Counted from the first letter of the stretch, positions 47,647 through 56,853 are shown. The stretch: DNA of 64,000 nt from Paractinoplanes abujensis (GCF_014204895.1 NZ_JACHMF010000001.1:7936001-8000000); one strand, 5' to 3'. Notes: generated from the letters alone by a model not told the origin. Translations and numbers: made by a program.

Positions 47647-48660
47647 ATGACGATCACCAGCGCGCCGAGCGCCGGTCGTGAGGCCGGTCACCCCCGACGA
47701 CGACGAAAGGCCGCGCTGACCGTGCTGTTCTGGCTGTTCATCCTCCCTTTCCTGGCCTGGGCCGTGCTCCGCCTCGGTGGGTGGGAACGGGGCCTGGTGG
47801 TCCAGTTGTTCGCCTTCACCCCGTACGTCGCGGCCGCGGCCTGGGTGCCGGCGATCCTGGCCCTGGCCACCAAGCGCTGGACGGTGGCCGCGGTGGCCGT
47901 CGTCGTCGCGATCGTGCTCGCCTCGGCCGTGCTGCCGCGAGCCCTTCCCAGCCGCGACAAGGGCCCGGCCCAGGGCGTGCCGTTCACCGTGATGACGTCG
48001 AACATGCTGTTCGGCAAGGCCGACGCGGCCGCGATCGTCAAGCTGGTCAGCGAGCACGACGTGGCCGTACTGGCCGTGCAGGAATTCACCACCGAAGGCA
48101 AGCAGGCGCTGGCCGACGCCGGGCTCGGCGCGCTGCTCCCGTACTCGTCGCTGGCCGACCAGCCCCGCGCGGACGGTTCCGGGCTCTACTCGCGCTACCC
48201 GATCAGCTCGCCCGGCGCACGCAAGAACGGCGGCGGCTTCATGCAGGCCCACGCGACCGTGCAGGTGCCCGGGGCCGGGCCGGTGCTGGTCGAATCGGCG
48301 CACCCGCTGGCCCCGTACGCCCGGTCGGTGCTCAAGCAGTGGCGCAAAGACCTGCTGGCCGAGCCGCGGGCCGATCAGAGCGGAACGCCGGTCGTGCTGC
48401 TGGGCGACTTCAACGCGACCCTCGACCACAGCCCGCTGCGCGAACTGATCGCGAGCGGCTACCGCGACGCCGCCGACACCACCGGCAAAGGCCTGATCGG
48501 CACCTGGGGCCCGTACGACGGCGACCCGATCCCACCCGTGACGATCGACCACGTGCTCGTGGACAAGCGGATCGGCGTACGGGAGACCAGCGTGCACAGA
48601 ATCCCCCGCAGCGACCACCGCGCCGTCATCGCCGGGCTCACCGTGCCGGCCGCGCGATGA
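47647..48660 (+). CDS. Membrane-anchored EEP-family phosphohydrolase, copy 2
   Basis: A 337-residue tandem paralogue of the preceding gene, with the same layout: MTITSAPSAGR opening, three hydrophobic segments and the EEP domain with MTSNMLFG, VQEFTTE, LGDFNATLDH and SDHRAV. The C-terminal block KGLIGTWGPYDG and VDKRIGVRETSVH is identical in the two copies. Differences concentrate in the N-terminal membrane part and the middle. The stop overlaps the ATG of the next, broken gene. Confidence 0.85.
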   Translation: MTITSAPSAGREAGHPRRRRKAALTVLFWLFILPFLAWAVLRLGGWERGLVVQLFAFTPYVAAAAWVPAILALATKRWTVAAVAVVVAIVLASAVLPRALPSRDKGPAQGVPFTVMTSNMLFGKADAAAIVKLVSEHDVAVLAVQEFTTEGKQALADAGLGALLPYSSLADQPRADGSGLYSRYPISSPGARKNGGGFMQAHATVQVPGAGPVLVESAHPLAPYARSVLKQWRKDLLAEPRADQSGTPVVLLGDFNATLDHSPLRELIASGYRDAADTTGKGLIGTWGPYDGDPIPPVTIDHVLVDKRIGVRETSVHRIPRSDHRAVIAGLTVPAAR

Positions 48661-49137
48661 CGGTCATCACCCGGCTGGCCAAGGTCACCGATGCCACCGA
48701 GATGGCCGAACTGCTGCGGGCCAACCGCGAGTTTCTGGCCTCCTGGGAACCCGACCGTTCCGAGCAGTACTTCACCGCGACCGGCCAGCGGCAGGTGCTG
48801 GGCGACATGCTGCGCCAGCACAAGACTGGCCTGACCGTGCCCCGCGTGATCGTCGAGGACGGCCGCCTGCTGGGCCGGATAGTGCCCTCGAACGTCGTCC
48901 GCGGCCCGTTCCTGTCGGCCACGCTCGGCTACTGGGTCGCCCAGCACGCCAACGGCCGCGGGCGTCGCGCGGGCGGCGGTCGCCCGCATCGTCCGGCTGG
49001 CCTTCGTCGACCTCGGGCTGCACCGCGTCGAGGCCGGCACCCTGACCCACAACAAGGCCTCGCAACGTGTCCTCAAGGTCAACCGCTTCCAGCCGTACGG
49101 GACGGCGCCGCGCTACGTGTGGATCGCGGGCGAATAG
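48657..49137 (+). pseudogene. Frameshifted GNAT acetyltransferase
   Basis: Starting at ATG 48657 the frame encodes a GNAT N-terminus (MTVITRLAKVTDATEMAELL, ANREFLASWEPDRSEQY) through TLGYWVAQHANGRG. Near 48960, in CGCGGGCG, homology shifts by one base: removing one G gives GVARAAVARIVRLAFVDLGL then HRVEAGTLTHNKASQRVLKV and a stop at 49137, the normal RimJ-like ending. Either a one-base insertion has inactivated the gene or the base is a sequencing error. Confidence 0.8.
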
Positions 49138-49177
49138 CGCGACCACCTTTGGTTTCAGCGCTTCGCGGAGGACTGAC

Positions 49178-49489
49178 ATGGAGATTCCCGGCCTGGGCCC
49201 GGTTGTCGAGGACGTCGACGCCGGCTGGTTCGAGAGCGAGCCGATCTTCGTGCCCGTGCTGGGCAAGGAATGTCGTTTCCACGTCGAGGGCTACGACGCC
49301 GGGCCGGACTTCCATGCCGCGATCCGCACGTTCCTGCCGCTCGACCGCGACGCGCTCCTTACGGCCGCCCCGATCGTTCCGCTGACGAGACAGCGATCAG
49401 CACCTACTCCGCGGTTCGTTCGGCCATCCGCTCGTCAAGGCTGCAAGTGCCCAGCTTGCGGCCGGTCGAGCGATAACTTGATCCATTAG
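49178..49489 (+). pseudogene. Truncated small protein of unknown function
   Basis: From ATG 49178 about 66 residues look genuine (MEIPGLGPVVEDVDAGWFES, DAGPDFHAAIRTFLPLD), matching the opening of a small uncharacterised actinobacterial family. After about 49375 the sequence turns into Arg/Pro-rich, unrelated residues with CKCPACGR and ends. The C-terminal half seems to have been lost or replaced. A ribosome site GGAGG is present before the ATG. Confidence 0.5.
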
Positions 49490-49550
49490 GTCTTCGTTGG
49501 TACTGCGTACGGCTCCTTTCAACAGGGTCGGTTCCAGCGGAGAGGTAGCA

Positions 49551-50384
49551 GTGGCGAGACAACGAGGGCGCGCTGCAGCCGGTCGACGGCGGCCACCCCA
49601 GGACGACAAGCCCTGGTGGAAACGCCTCTACACGACGCTGGAGCTTCCGGCGGGCCTCACCGCCGCGGTCGTCGGGGCCGCCGTCGGCCTGTTCATCTAT
49701 CGGGACGACGACAAGTCGCCGGCCGACATCGCAGCCGAGAAGCTGAGTGCGGCGCCGGGCCTCACGGTGGAGGGCTCCTACAATATCGTTCCCAACGACT
49801 TCCGGGTGCTCTCGCCGCCGCTGACGACTGCTCAGGAACAGGTGCTCGTAGACCCTTCGCAGACGAGGTCGTTCCTGCCGGAAAGCTGGCCACAGGAGAT
49901 CGGCGGAGTCGTCTCGGGGGTGGACCCCGAAGGACGGCTCGGCACTCCCGCGCGGCTGCTGCTGACCGCCGGCGGTGTCGGCGAGGTACTGATCACGGGC
50001 GTTCGCAGCCGCACCCAGGAGCGCCGCGAAACGCCCGACGGCGCGTACATCCGGATGTCTCCCGAAGGCGACGTGAGCCCGATTCCCTCGGTCGACATCT
50101 CGCTGGACGACGCGGACGTCAACGTCGCCCAGGAGGACGGCCGTCCCTATCCCGCCGGCACCCAGCTCACGCTCCAGCCGGGCCAGCAGCAGTACCTCGA
50201 CGTGTGGGCGCACGCCGCGGAAGGCGCCTACAAATGGACCGCCGAAGTCGGCTACCGGCAGGGTGGCGCCACCCGCTGGGTGCCAGTCGGGGCCGGTTTG
50301 ACCAGCTTCGACACGGTTTCGCAGGCACCCGCCTATCAGCAGATGTATCGGTGGGGCGGGGGGAATTTCGAGCGTGTCCGCTAG
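49551..50384 (+). CDS. Membrane-anchored hypothetical protein
   Basis: A 277-residue protein starting at GTG after AGAGGT. A strongly basic N-terminus (ARQRGRAAAGRRR) precedes one membrane helix near residues 35-52, then a mostly beta extracellular part. I do not recognise the family. The next gene overlaps its end by 11 bp and also encodes a membrane-anchored protein, so the two probably work together. Confidence 0.7.
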   Translation: MARQRGRAAAGRRRPPQDDKPWWKRLYTTLELPAGLTAAVVGAAVGLFIYRDDDKSPADIAAEKLSAAPGLTVEGSYNIVPNDFRVLSPPLTTAQEQVLVDPSQTRSFLPESWPQEIGGVVSGVDPEGRLGTPARLLLTAGGVGEVLITGVRSRTQERRETPDGAYIRMSPEGDVSPIPSVDISLDDADVNVAQEDGRPYPAGTQLTLQPGQQQYLDVWAHAAEGAYKWTAEVGYRQGGATRWVPVGAGLTSFDTVSQAPAYQQMYRWGGGNFERVR

Positions 50385-51198
50385 TCGAGCAGTCCGGATG
50401 GTCCTGGCCGTCGTTGTCGGTCTGGGTGCCGGCGTCGCGGTGACCAGGGCGGTCCTGCGCGACGGCAGGGAGAAGCCAGGCCCTGCGACCGTGTCGGGTC
50501 CGACCCTGACCGCGGCGGAACGGTTGCCCCAGTTGCCAGGCCCGACGATGGCCGACGTCCTTCCGTTGCATACCGATCCGCCGTTCGGACCCGACGACCC
50601 GGGCAGCATCTACCTCGGCACTGTCAATGTCGGCGGGATGAGCGAAGCCGGCTACGACCGCAGCGGGCCGGACAACCCGGCCGACGAGGTGGATCCGAGC
50701 ACGGAATGGCCGGCGGTGTCCTGCACCGAGGAGGCGTGGAGCGATTCGTGGTTCCCCGCCGGTCGTGCGTTCGCTTCCTACTCGCTACAGGATCGCGAGC
50801 TGGACGCGTTCATCTCGCTGCGGCAGCTCACCGTGGCCAACGGCCGCAAGCTGCGCGATGTCTTCCGCACGGCCAAGGACGAGTGCCCCTGGACTCAGGA
50901 GGCCGCCGCCTGCGGCGAAGAGGTGGGCCCGATCACCCTGCGCCGGGTGCCGTCGGATGCTTGGTCCGACTCCACGTTGATCTACAGCGTGGAGGACGAG
51001 GGCACGTCCCGATGCCGGCACCTGATCGTCTACATGCTGTCCGGACCGTTCATCATGATTCTGACCGTGTGGCCGGACGACCCGTACTACGCCGACGGAG
51101 ACGGCTTTCAGAAGACTCTGGAGTCGACCGCACGCGCGGCTCAGGCGGCTGGGCGGCGGGCCGACGAGAAGATCGGCACGACATTCGTCAGGCGCTGA
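50374..51198 (+). CDS. Membrane-anchored or secreted hypothetical protein
   Basis: A 274-residue protein starting at GTG inside the end of the previous gene. Residues 8-25 are a hydrophobic signal/anchor (VLAVVVGLGAGVAVTRAVL). The rest is soluble with four Cys residues (near SCTEEAW, DECPW, AACGEE and SRCRHL), suggesting disulfides outside the cell. No family is recognised. Confidence 0.7.
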   Translation: MSASRAVRMVLAVVVGLGAGVAVTRAVLRDGREKPGPATVSGPTLTAAERLPQLPGPTMADVLPLHTDPPFGPDDPGSIYLGTVNVGGMSEAGYDRSGPDNPADEVDPSTEWPAVSCTEEAWSDSWFPAGRAFASYSLQDRELDAFISLRQLTVANGRKLRDVFRTAKDECPWTQEAAACGEEVGPITLRRVPSDAWSDSTLIYSVEDEGTSRCRHLIVYMLSGPFIMILTVWPDDPYYADGDGFQKTLESTARAAQAAGRRADEKIGTTFVRR

Positions 51199-51216
51199 CG
51201 GACCGTGGCAGGCCGC

Positions 51217-52158
51217 TCAGCGGCGGTTGGCCGGGGCCACGGCCTCGCGGTTGCGGGCCGCGGTCTCCGGCCCCATCAGTTCCTCGCAGACGCGGATGAG
51301 GCGGGCCCGCAGGGCGGCCGCGCGGCGGGCGAACTCGCGCTGGCGGGCCACGTACTCGGCCTTGCCCTCGGGGGTTTCGATCTTCACCGGGGGGTGCCCG
51401 TACGAGCTCAGGTCGTACGGGCTGGCCTGCATGTCGAGCAGGCGGATGTCGGAGGCCAGGGCGAAACAGTCGAGGGCCAGCGCGCCCGGCACGGCGGCGC
51501 CCAGTTTGGTGGCCCATTTGTGCACGTCCATCGCGGCGTGCAGGCAGCCGGGCTGGTCGAGGTCGACCTGGGTGGCCCGGGTGGGCTGCAGGCGGTTGAG
51601 CCCGACGGCCTCGGGGGTGAAGAAGCGGAACGCGTCGTAGTGCGTGCAGCGGATCGGGTGCTGCTCGACGACCCGGTCGGTCTCGGCCAGGCCGAGGCGC
51701 AGCGGCAGCGGGTGGCGGTGCTCGGGGTCGCGGTAGACCATGGCCCACTCGTGCAGGCCGAAGCAGCCCGAGAAGACCGGGCGGGACGCCGTGGCGGTGA
51801 GCAGGCCGTGGATGTAGCGCACACTTTCGCCGCGGGCGTGCATGTACGCATCCTGGTCGAGCGTGACCACGCCGTCGGGGTAGGTCATGTAGAACTTCCA
51901 CGACGACTGCTCGGCCAGGCCGTCGGGGGCGGGCGCGAGGCCGGCGCCGACCCCGGGATGCCAGCGGCGCAGCACGGACGGGCGGGTGCCGTAGTAGTCG
52001 TAGAGGAAGTCCTCGATGGCGTGCTTCTCGCCGGTGGCCCGGCGGGCACGGTGGCCGGCGGTCATCTCGTCGGCCCGCTCGGCGTGGGCCCGGGCAAGGG
52101 GAATCCAGGTCACCGAGGGCAGCGTCGTGGTGAGCGCCCTCACCTGCTTGATCCCCAT
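51217..52158 (-). CDS. Putative 3-methyladenine DNA glycosylase family protein
   Basis: A 313-residue protein of an actinobacterial family that is usually labelled 3-methyladenine DNA glycosylase. ATG 52158 gives the usual MGIKQVRALTTTLPSVTW opening; the frame is open 48 codons further but without family resemblance. Blocks such as FSGCFGLHEWAMVY and LDCFALASDIRLLDMQASPY are typical. I see no helix-hairpin-helix, so the enzymatic label rests on family naming only and should be treated with care. Confidence 0.7.
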   Translation of the reverse strand: MGIKQVRALTTTLPSVTWIPLARAHAERADEMTAGHRARRATGEKHAIEDFLYDYYGTRPSVLRRWHPGVGAGLAPAPDGLAEQSSWKFYMTYPDGVVTLDQDAYMHARGESVRYIHGLLTATASRPVFSGCFGLHEWAMVYRDPEHRHPLPLRLGLAETDRVVEQHPIRCTHYDAFRFFTPEAVGLNRLQPTRATQVDLDQPGCLHAAMDVHKWATKLGAAVPGALALDCFALASDIRLLDMQASPYDLSSYGHPPVKIETPEGKAEYVARQREFARRAAALRARLIRVCEELMGPETAARNREAVAPANRR

Positions 52159-52291
52159 GGCTTCAGCGTATCCAGCCGAAGCGATCAACACGATCACCGT
52201 TAGGCGCGAATGCAATATGCGTCGCGGACGAAACCGGCGTAATGGTCCAAATCGGTCGGTTTTTGTGCACATGCCGAATGCCTGCTCAGTT

Positions 52292-52311
52292 ATGTAGTAC
52301 ACCTACTACAT
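52292..52311. promoter_or_regulatory. Operator-like inverted repeat before the ABC exporter
   Basis: ATGTAGT-ACACCT-ACTACAT: 7-bp perfect arms around a 6-bp spacer, ending 10 bp before the first start codon. It would overlap a -10 hexamer TACATT. Sites of this type are bound by GntR/YtrA, PadR or BlaI-like repressors. Confidence 0.6.
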
Positions 52312-52321
52312 TCTTGATAGT

Positions 52322-53266
52322 GTGCTCGACATGGGAGGAATGACTTTGACGGGGGCGCTCGAGTCGGGCCCGCGGATCCCGCCCGACGAGCGGGTCATCG
52401 ACGTCCGCGATCTGCGAATGCGCTACGGGACGAGGGACGTTCTGCACGGTGTGAGCTTCGCCGCTCGGCGCGGTGAGGTGCTCGCGTTGCTCGGGCCCAA
52501 CGGCGCGGGCAAAACGACGACGATCGAGATCCTCGAGGGCTTCCGCATGCGGTCCTCGGGCGAGGTGACCGTGCTCGGCGCCGACCCGGCCCGGGCCGGC
52601 GAGCCGTGGCGGGCCCGGGTCGGCGTGGTGCTGCAGTCCTGGCGCGACCACGGCAAGTGGCAGGTGCGCGAGCTGCTGGCCCACCTCGGCGACTACTACC
52701 GGCGCTATGCGACCGACGGCAAGCCGCGCCCCTGGCCGGTCGACGACCTGCTCGACGTGGTCGGCCTGACGGCGGCGGCGAAGACGCGGATCCAGCGGCT
52801 CTCCGGCGGTCAGCGCCGCCGGCTCGACGTGGCGATCGGCATCGTCGGGCGGCCCGACCTGCTCTTTCTCGACGAGCCGACGGTCGGCTTCGACCCGGCG
52901 GCCCGGCGTGAATTCCACGACCTGGTCCATCGGCTGACCGATGTGGACGACACCACGATCCTGCTCACCACGCACGATCTCGACGAGGCGGAGAAACTGG
53001 CCGACCGCATCCTGATCCTCAACGGCGGGCGCATCATCGCCGACGGCTCGGCCGACGAGTTGGCGCGGCGGGTGGCCGGTGAGAGCGAGATCCGCTGGAC
53101 ACGGGACGGGCAGCGCTTCGTCCATGCGGCCGCCAACCCGACCCCCTTCGTACGGGAATTGCTGGTGCAGCACGGCGACGCGGTGGAGGACCTCGAGGTG
53201 CGCCGCAACAACCTCGAAGAGACGTACATGCGACTGGTCCACGACTCGGAGGGGAGCGCGCGATGA
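52322..53266 (+). CDS. ABC-type exporter ATP-binding protein
   Basis: A 314-residue ATPase of the drug/Na+ export type. Walker A is GPNGAGKTTT, the signature is RLSGGQRRRLDVA, Walker B LLFLDEP and the switch His is in LLTTHDLDEAEKL. Start is uncertain among GTG 52322, ATG 52331 and ATG 52340; no well-spaced ribosome site serves any of them, and the promoter-operator lies so close that a leaderless start is plausible. The stop overlaps the ATG of the permease gene. Confidence 0.93.
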   Translation: MLDMGGMTLTGALESGPRIPPDERVIDVRDLRMRYGTRDVLHGVSFAARRGEVLALLGPNGAGKTTTIEILEGFRMRSSGEVTVLGADPARAGEPWRARVGVVLQSWRDHGKWQVRELLAHLGDYYRRYATDGKPRPWPVDDLLDVVGLTAAAKTRIQRLSGGQRRRLDVAIGIVGRPDLLFLDEPTVGFDPAARREFHDLVHRLTDVDDTTILLTTHDLDEAEKLADRILILNGGRIIADGSADELARRVAGESEIRWTRDGQRFVHAAANPTPFVRELLVQHGDAVEDLEVRRNNLEETYMRLVHDSEGSAR

Positions 53267-54105
53267 TCGAGACGGTGCGGGTCGGCGCCACCCGCGGGCT
53301 CATCGAGCTGCGCCAGACATTGACCAACGCACAGGACCTGTGGGGTTACTTCTTCCCCTCGGTGGGCCTGCTCATCACGCTCTTCTTCACCAACGACGCG
53401 CAGGTGCCGGGCACCAGTTTCTCGCTCGGCGCGGCCACGCTGCCCAGCTCGCTCGGCATGCTGCTGGCGTTCGGCGGCCTGATGTCCATCGCGCAGTATC
53501 TGGTCGTCGAGCGTGAGGACGGCACGCTGTTGCGGGCCAAGGCCATCCCCAACGGCATGACCGGCTATCTGGTCGGCAAGGTCGTCATGGTCGGCGGCAT
53601 GACGCTCTTCTCGGTCCTGATCGTGCTGATACCGGGTCTGTTCCTGGTCGACGGCATCCAGATCGACCTCGCCGGCGTGCTGACCCTGGTCTGGCTGTTG
53701 CCGCTGGCCGTCGTGGCCACCATGCCGATCGGCGCGGCGATCGGCTCGATGCTGGAGAACCCGCGCACCCTCGGCCTGATCATGCTGCCGATCTTCGGGC
53801 TCGTCGCGATCTCGGGCATCTTCTATCCGATCACCGGCATGCCGGGCTGGCTCCAGGGGATCGCGCAGCTCTTCCCGATCTACTGGCTAGGGTTGGGCAT
53901 GCGGTCGGTGTTTCTGCCCGACGCCCTCGCCGCGGTCGAGCTGGGCGACTCGTGGCGTCATCTCGAGACGTTCGGGGTCCTGGCCGTCTGGGCGGTGCTG
54001 GGCCTGCTGGTGGCGCCGGTGCTGATGCGGCGGATGGCGCGGCGCGAGTCGGGCTCGGCGGTGGCCGCGCGACGGGAGCGGGCGCTGGCCACGGTGGGTC
54101 GCTAG
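53263..54105 (+). CDS. ABC-2 type exporter permease
   Basis: A 280-residue membrane protein with six hydrophobic segments of the ABC-2 family, including the conserved GIFYPITGMPGWLQGIAQLF block before the fifth helix. ATG overlaps the ATPase stop. Together they form a small-molecule or drug exporter. Confidence 0.92.
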   Translation: MIETVRVGATRGLIELRQTLTNAQDLWGYFFPSVGLLITLFFTNDAQVPGTSFSLGAATLPSSLGMLLAFGGLMSIAQYLVVEREDGTLLRAKAIPNGMTGYLVGKVVMVGGMTLFSVLIVLIPGLFLVDGIQIDLAGVLTLVWLLPLAVVATMPIGAAIGSMLENPRTLGLIMLPIFGLVAISGIFYPITGMPGWLQGIAQLFPIYWLGLGMRSVFLPDALAAVELGDSWRHLETFGVLAVWAVLGLLVAPVLMRRMARRESGSAVAARRERALATVGR

Positions 54106-54122
54106 GTCGTTAGAGAGAGCTG

Positions 54123-54386
54123 ATGGGCAGTAACGAGGTCACCTACAACAGGATTGCGATGCTTCGCGCCGAGCGCGGGGTCTCGCGGCGGCAACTGGCC
54201 GACGCTCTGGGGGTCCACTACCAAACGGTGGGCTACCTGGAGCGCGGCGAGTTCAGCCCCAGCCTCCACCTGGCCCTGCGGATCTCGCGCTACTTCGAGG
54301 TCCCGATCGAGGTCATCTTCTCGCTCGACCCGTTCCCGCGGCTGGGCGCGACCGCGAGCGAAAGGAACGGCGAGCGCTCGGCGTAG
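54123..54386 (+). CDS. XRE-family helix-turn-helix regulator
   Basis: An 87-residue protein consisting mainly of an XRE HTH (RIAMLRAERGVSRRQLADAL, VHYQTVGYLERGEFSPSLHL), 17 bp after the permease gene and in the same direction. It may regulate the exporter, though the palindrome upstream of the operon is more typical of other repressor families. Confidence 0.9.
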   Translation: MGSNEVTYNRIAMLRAERGVSRRQLADALGVHYQTVGYLERGEFSPSLHLALRISRYFEVPIEVIFSLDPFPRLGATASERNGERSA

Positions 54387-54426
54387 ATTTCCCGTGAAGA
54401 GCCGCCAGCCGTAGAGGGGATCAACC

Positions 54427-55218
54427 GTGCGATTCGCCCGTTTTGTTCATGCCGGAGGAGTGTCGTTCGGCGTCGTCGAGGGTGACGCGTCGGGCCTGAC
54501 CATCGCCGAGATCGGCTCGCTGCCGTTCGAGGAGGTCCGGTTCACCGGTCAGCGCTGGGCCCTGGCCGACGTACGCCTGCTCGCCCCGATCTTCTCCAGC
54601 AAGGTGGTCGGCGTCGGCCGCAACTACGCCGACCACGCCGCCGAGTTCGGCAACGAGGTGCCCAAGGAGCCGCTGATCTTCATCAAGCCGTCCACCTCGG
54701 TGATCGGCCCCAACGACGCGATCCGGCTGCCCCCGCAGTCGCAGCGCGTCGAGGAGGAGGGCGAGCTCGCCGTCGTGATCGGGGCCACCGGCGCCCGCCG
54801 CCTCGACCGGGCGGCCGCCGAGAAGGCGATCTTCGGATACACCATCGGCAACGACGTCACCGCGCGCGACCTGCAGCGCAGCGACCCGCAATGGACGCGG
54901 GCCAAGGGCTTCGACTCGTTCTGCCCGATCGGCCCGTGGATCGTCACCGGCCTCGACGTGAGCGACCTGGAGATCCGCGCCGAGGTCGGGCGCAACCCCG
55001 AGGCGCTCGAGACCGTGCAGCTGGGCCGCACGAAGGACATGGTGTTCGACGTGCCGACCCTGGTGTCGTACGTGTCGCACGTCATGACGCTGCTGCCGGG
55101 CGACATCATCCTGACCGGCACCCCCGCCGGGGTCAGCCAGATCACGCCCGGCGACACGGTGTCCGTCAGCATCCAGGGCATCGGCGAACTACGAAACCCG
55201 GTCGTCTCCCTCGACTGA
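54427..55218 (+). CDS. Fumarylacetoacetate hydrolase-family protein
   Basis: A 263-residue protein starting at GTG. It has the FAH-family core: VGVGRNYADHAAEFG, the metal-binding EEEGELAVVIG and GYTIGNDVTARDLQ, and ILTGTPAGVSQITPGD near the end. Members cleave or hydrate 2-oxo acids such as acylpyruvates or 2-hydroxyhepta-2,4-diene-1,7-dioate; the exact substrate cannot be told. The C-terminus overlaps the convergent TetR gene by 30 bp. Confidence 0.93.
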   Translation: MRFARFVHAGGVSFGVVEGDASGLTIAEIGSLPFEEVRFTGQRWALADVRLLAPIFSSKVVGVGRNYADHAAEFGNEVPKEPLIFIKPSTSVIGPNDAIRLPPQSQRVEEEGELAVVIGATGARRLDRAAAEKAIFGYTIGNDVTARDLQRSDPQWTRAKGFDSFCPIGPWIVTGLDVSDLEIRAEVGRNPEALETVQLGRTKDMVFDVPTLVSYVSHVMTLLPGDIILTGTPAGVSQITPGDTVSVSIQGIGELRNPVVSLD

Positions 55219-55941
55219 CCCTTCGATCCCGCGCAGCAGCAGGTCCAGGCCGAACTCGTAGGCGTCCTGGGCCTGCTCGTCGCCGCCCCGGTCGAAGGCG
55301 CCGGCGTTCCAGATCGACGTCATCGTGGGGTGCCGCTCGACGTCGAACCAGCTCTCCCACATCTCGCCGCGCTGCAGCCACCACTCGTCGGTGCTGAGAC
55401 CGGTCGTACGGCGTAACAACACGCTCTCCGCCTCCTGCCGGGCCGCGGCGGTGATCCAGGACGTGATCGCGGTGGCGGCCGGGCTGAGGCGCCGCACCGG
55501 CAGGCCCAGCGTGGCCACGGCGGCCAGCATGAACTCGATCTCGGCGAGCATGCCCGGCCCGATCGGCGGCCGCGCCCGCGAGACCTCGGCCAGCCAGGGA
55601 TGCGCGCGATACATCGCGAAGGTGCGCCCGGCGTAGTAACCCACGCGCTCCCGGAAGCTGCCCCCGGTGGTCAGGTCGCGCGCCCACAGCACGTCGTCGA
55701 CCATCAGATCGACGAGCTCGGGCCGCGAGGGCGCGTACGTGTAGAGGCTCATCGTGGCCACCGACAGCTCGGTGGCCACCCGGGCCATCGACGCCGCCTC
55801 CAGTCCCTCGGCGTCGGCGACGCGGATCGCGGTGGCGACCACCACGTCGACGGTGAGCCGGGGCGGGCGGCCGACCGGTTTGCGGGCGGGCACGTGCCGC
55901 CGCCAGAGCAGCGGAAGGATCCGCGGGCTGAACTCCTCCAT
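55189..55941 (-). CDS. TetR-family transcriptional regulator
   Basis: A 250-residue regulator starting at ATG 55941. The HTH is in AASMARVATELSVATMSLYT (about residues 50-70) after a basic, Arg/Pro-rich N-terminus, and the C-terminal ligand domain is of the TetR_C_1 type (YRAHPWLAEVSRARPPIGPG). It is divergent, 46 bp away, from an NAD(P)-binding oxidoreductase that it probably represses. Confidence 0.92.
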   Translation of the reverse strand: MEEFSPRILPLLWRRHVPARKPVGRPPRLTVDVVVATAIRVADAEGLEAASMARVATELSVATMSLYTYAPSRPELVDLMVDDVLWARDLTTGGSFRERVGYYAGRTFAMYRAHPWLAEVSRARPPIGPGMLAEIEFMLAAVATLGLPVRRLSPAATAITSWITAAARQEAESVLLRRTTGLSTDEWWLQRGEMWESWFDVERHPTMTSIWNAGAFDRGGDEQAQDAYEFGLDLLLRGIEGSVEGDDRVS

Positions 55942-55944
55942 GAT

Positions 55945-55980
55945 TTCGTATACCCTACGGTAAGTCGTTTCCTTAGGGGG
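55945..55980. promoter_or_regulatory. TetR/NmrA divergent regulatory region
   Basis: The short gap holds TACCCTACGGTA, which contains the palindrome TACC/GGTA, and a second related element TTAGGGGGTACGG in opposite orientation. These are candidates for TetR half-sites. AGGGGG also serves as ribosome site for the oxidoreductase. Confidence 0.4.
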
Positions 55981-55987
55981 TACGGAA

Positions 55988-56785
55988 ATGAAGATCCTGG
56001 TCACCGGGGCCACCGCCAACGTGGGGCGCATGGTCGTCGACGAACTGCTGGCCCGCGGCGCCGACGACGTACGGGCCCTGACAGTCGACCCCGAACGGGC
56101 CGCGCTGCCGCCGGGGGTCGAAGTCGTGCGCGGCTTCCTGGGGCGGCCCGCGACAGTGCCGCTGAACGGTGTCGACGTGCTGTACCTCGCCCCGCACATC
56201 CCCACCGTGCACGAGGTGAGCCGGCTGGCCGCCGCGGCCGGCGTGCGGCGCATCGTCGACCTGGCCGGCGCCAAAGGCGACCACTGGCAAGAAATCGAAG
56301 ACGGCGTCGAAGCCTCCGGCGTCCCCTGCACCCACCTCGAACCCGGCGAATTCATGGCCAACGCCACCCTGTGGGCCCCCCAGATCCAAGCCGGCGACGA
56401 CATACGCGACGGCTACGCCGACTCCGCCAACGCGGCCATCGCCCAAGAAGACATCGCCGCCGTGGCCGCCCACGTCATCCTCACCGAGGGCCACGAAGGC
56501 CAGTCGTACGAACTCACCGGCCCCCAGACCCTGACCCGGCGCGAAAAAGTCGAAGCCATCGGCCGGGCCCTCGGTCGTGACCTCCGCTACATCGAACTAC
56601 CCCACGACGAAGCGGTCGAGCAGCTACGCCCGGTCATGGGTGAATACGCCGAGTGGTACCTCGAAGGCGCCGCCCAGCTCGTCCAACGCCCCCAAGCGGC
56701 CACGGCGACAGTCGCCCAACTGCTGGGCCGACCAGCCAAAACGTACGAACAGTGGGCCCGCGACCACGCCGACCTGTTCCGATGA
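55988..56785 (+). CDS. NmrA-like NAD(P)-binding oxidoreductase
   Basis: A 265-residue atypical short-chain dehydrogenase. The nucleotide-binding motif is ILVTGATANVGRMVVDEL at the N-terminus. Homologous blocks include EPGEFMANATLWAPQI and YELTGPQTLTRREKVEAIG. There is no YxxxK catalytic pair, as usual in NmrA-like sensors or quinone reductases. Divergent from the TetR gene, probably its target. Confidence 0.9.
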   Translation: MKILVTGATANVGRMVVDELLARGADDVRALTVDPERAALPPGVEVVRGFLGRPATVPLNGVDVLYLAPHIPTVHEVSRLAAAAGVRRIVDLAGAKGDHWQEIEDGVEASGVPCTHLEPGEFMANATLWAPQIQAGDDIRDGYADSANAAIAQEDIAAVAAHVILTEGHEGQSYELTGPQTLTRREKVEAIGRALGRDLRYIELPHDEAVEQLRPVMGEYAEWYLEGAAQLVQRPQAATATVAQLLGRPAKTYEQWARDHADLFR

Positions 56786-56853
56786 CGGAACCCGATTTGG
56801 TGGGCCCTGCAGCGTCAGGTAAGGTTTTCTCTCGGCACGGGAAACCGGGCCAT

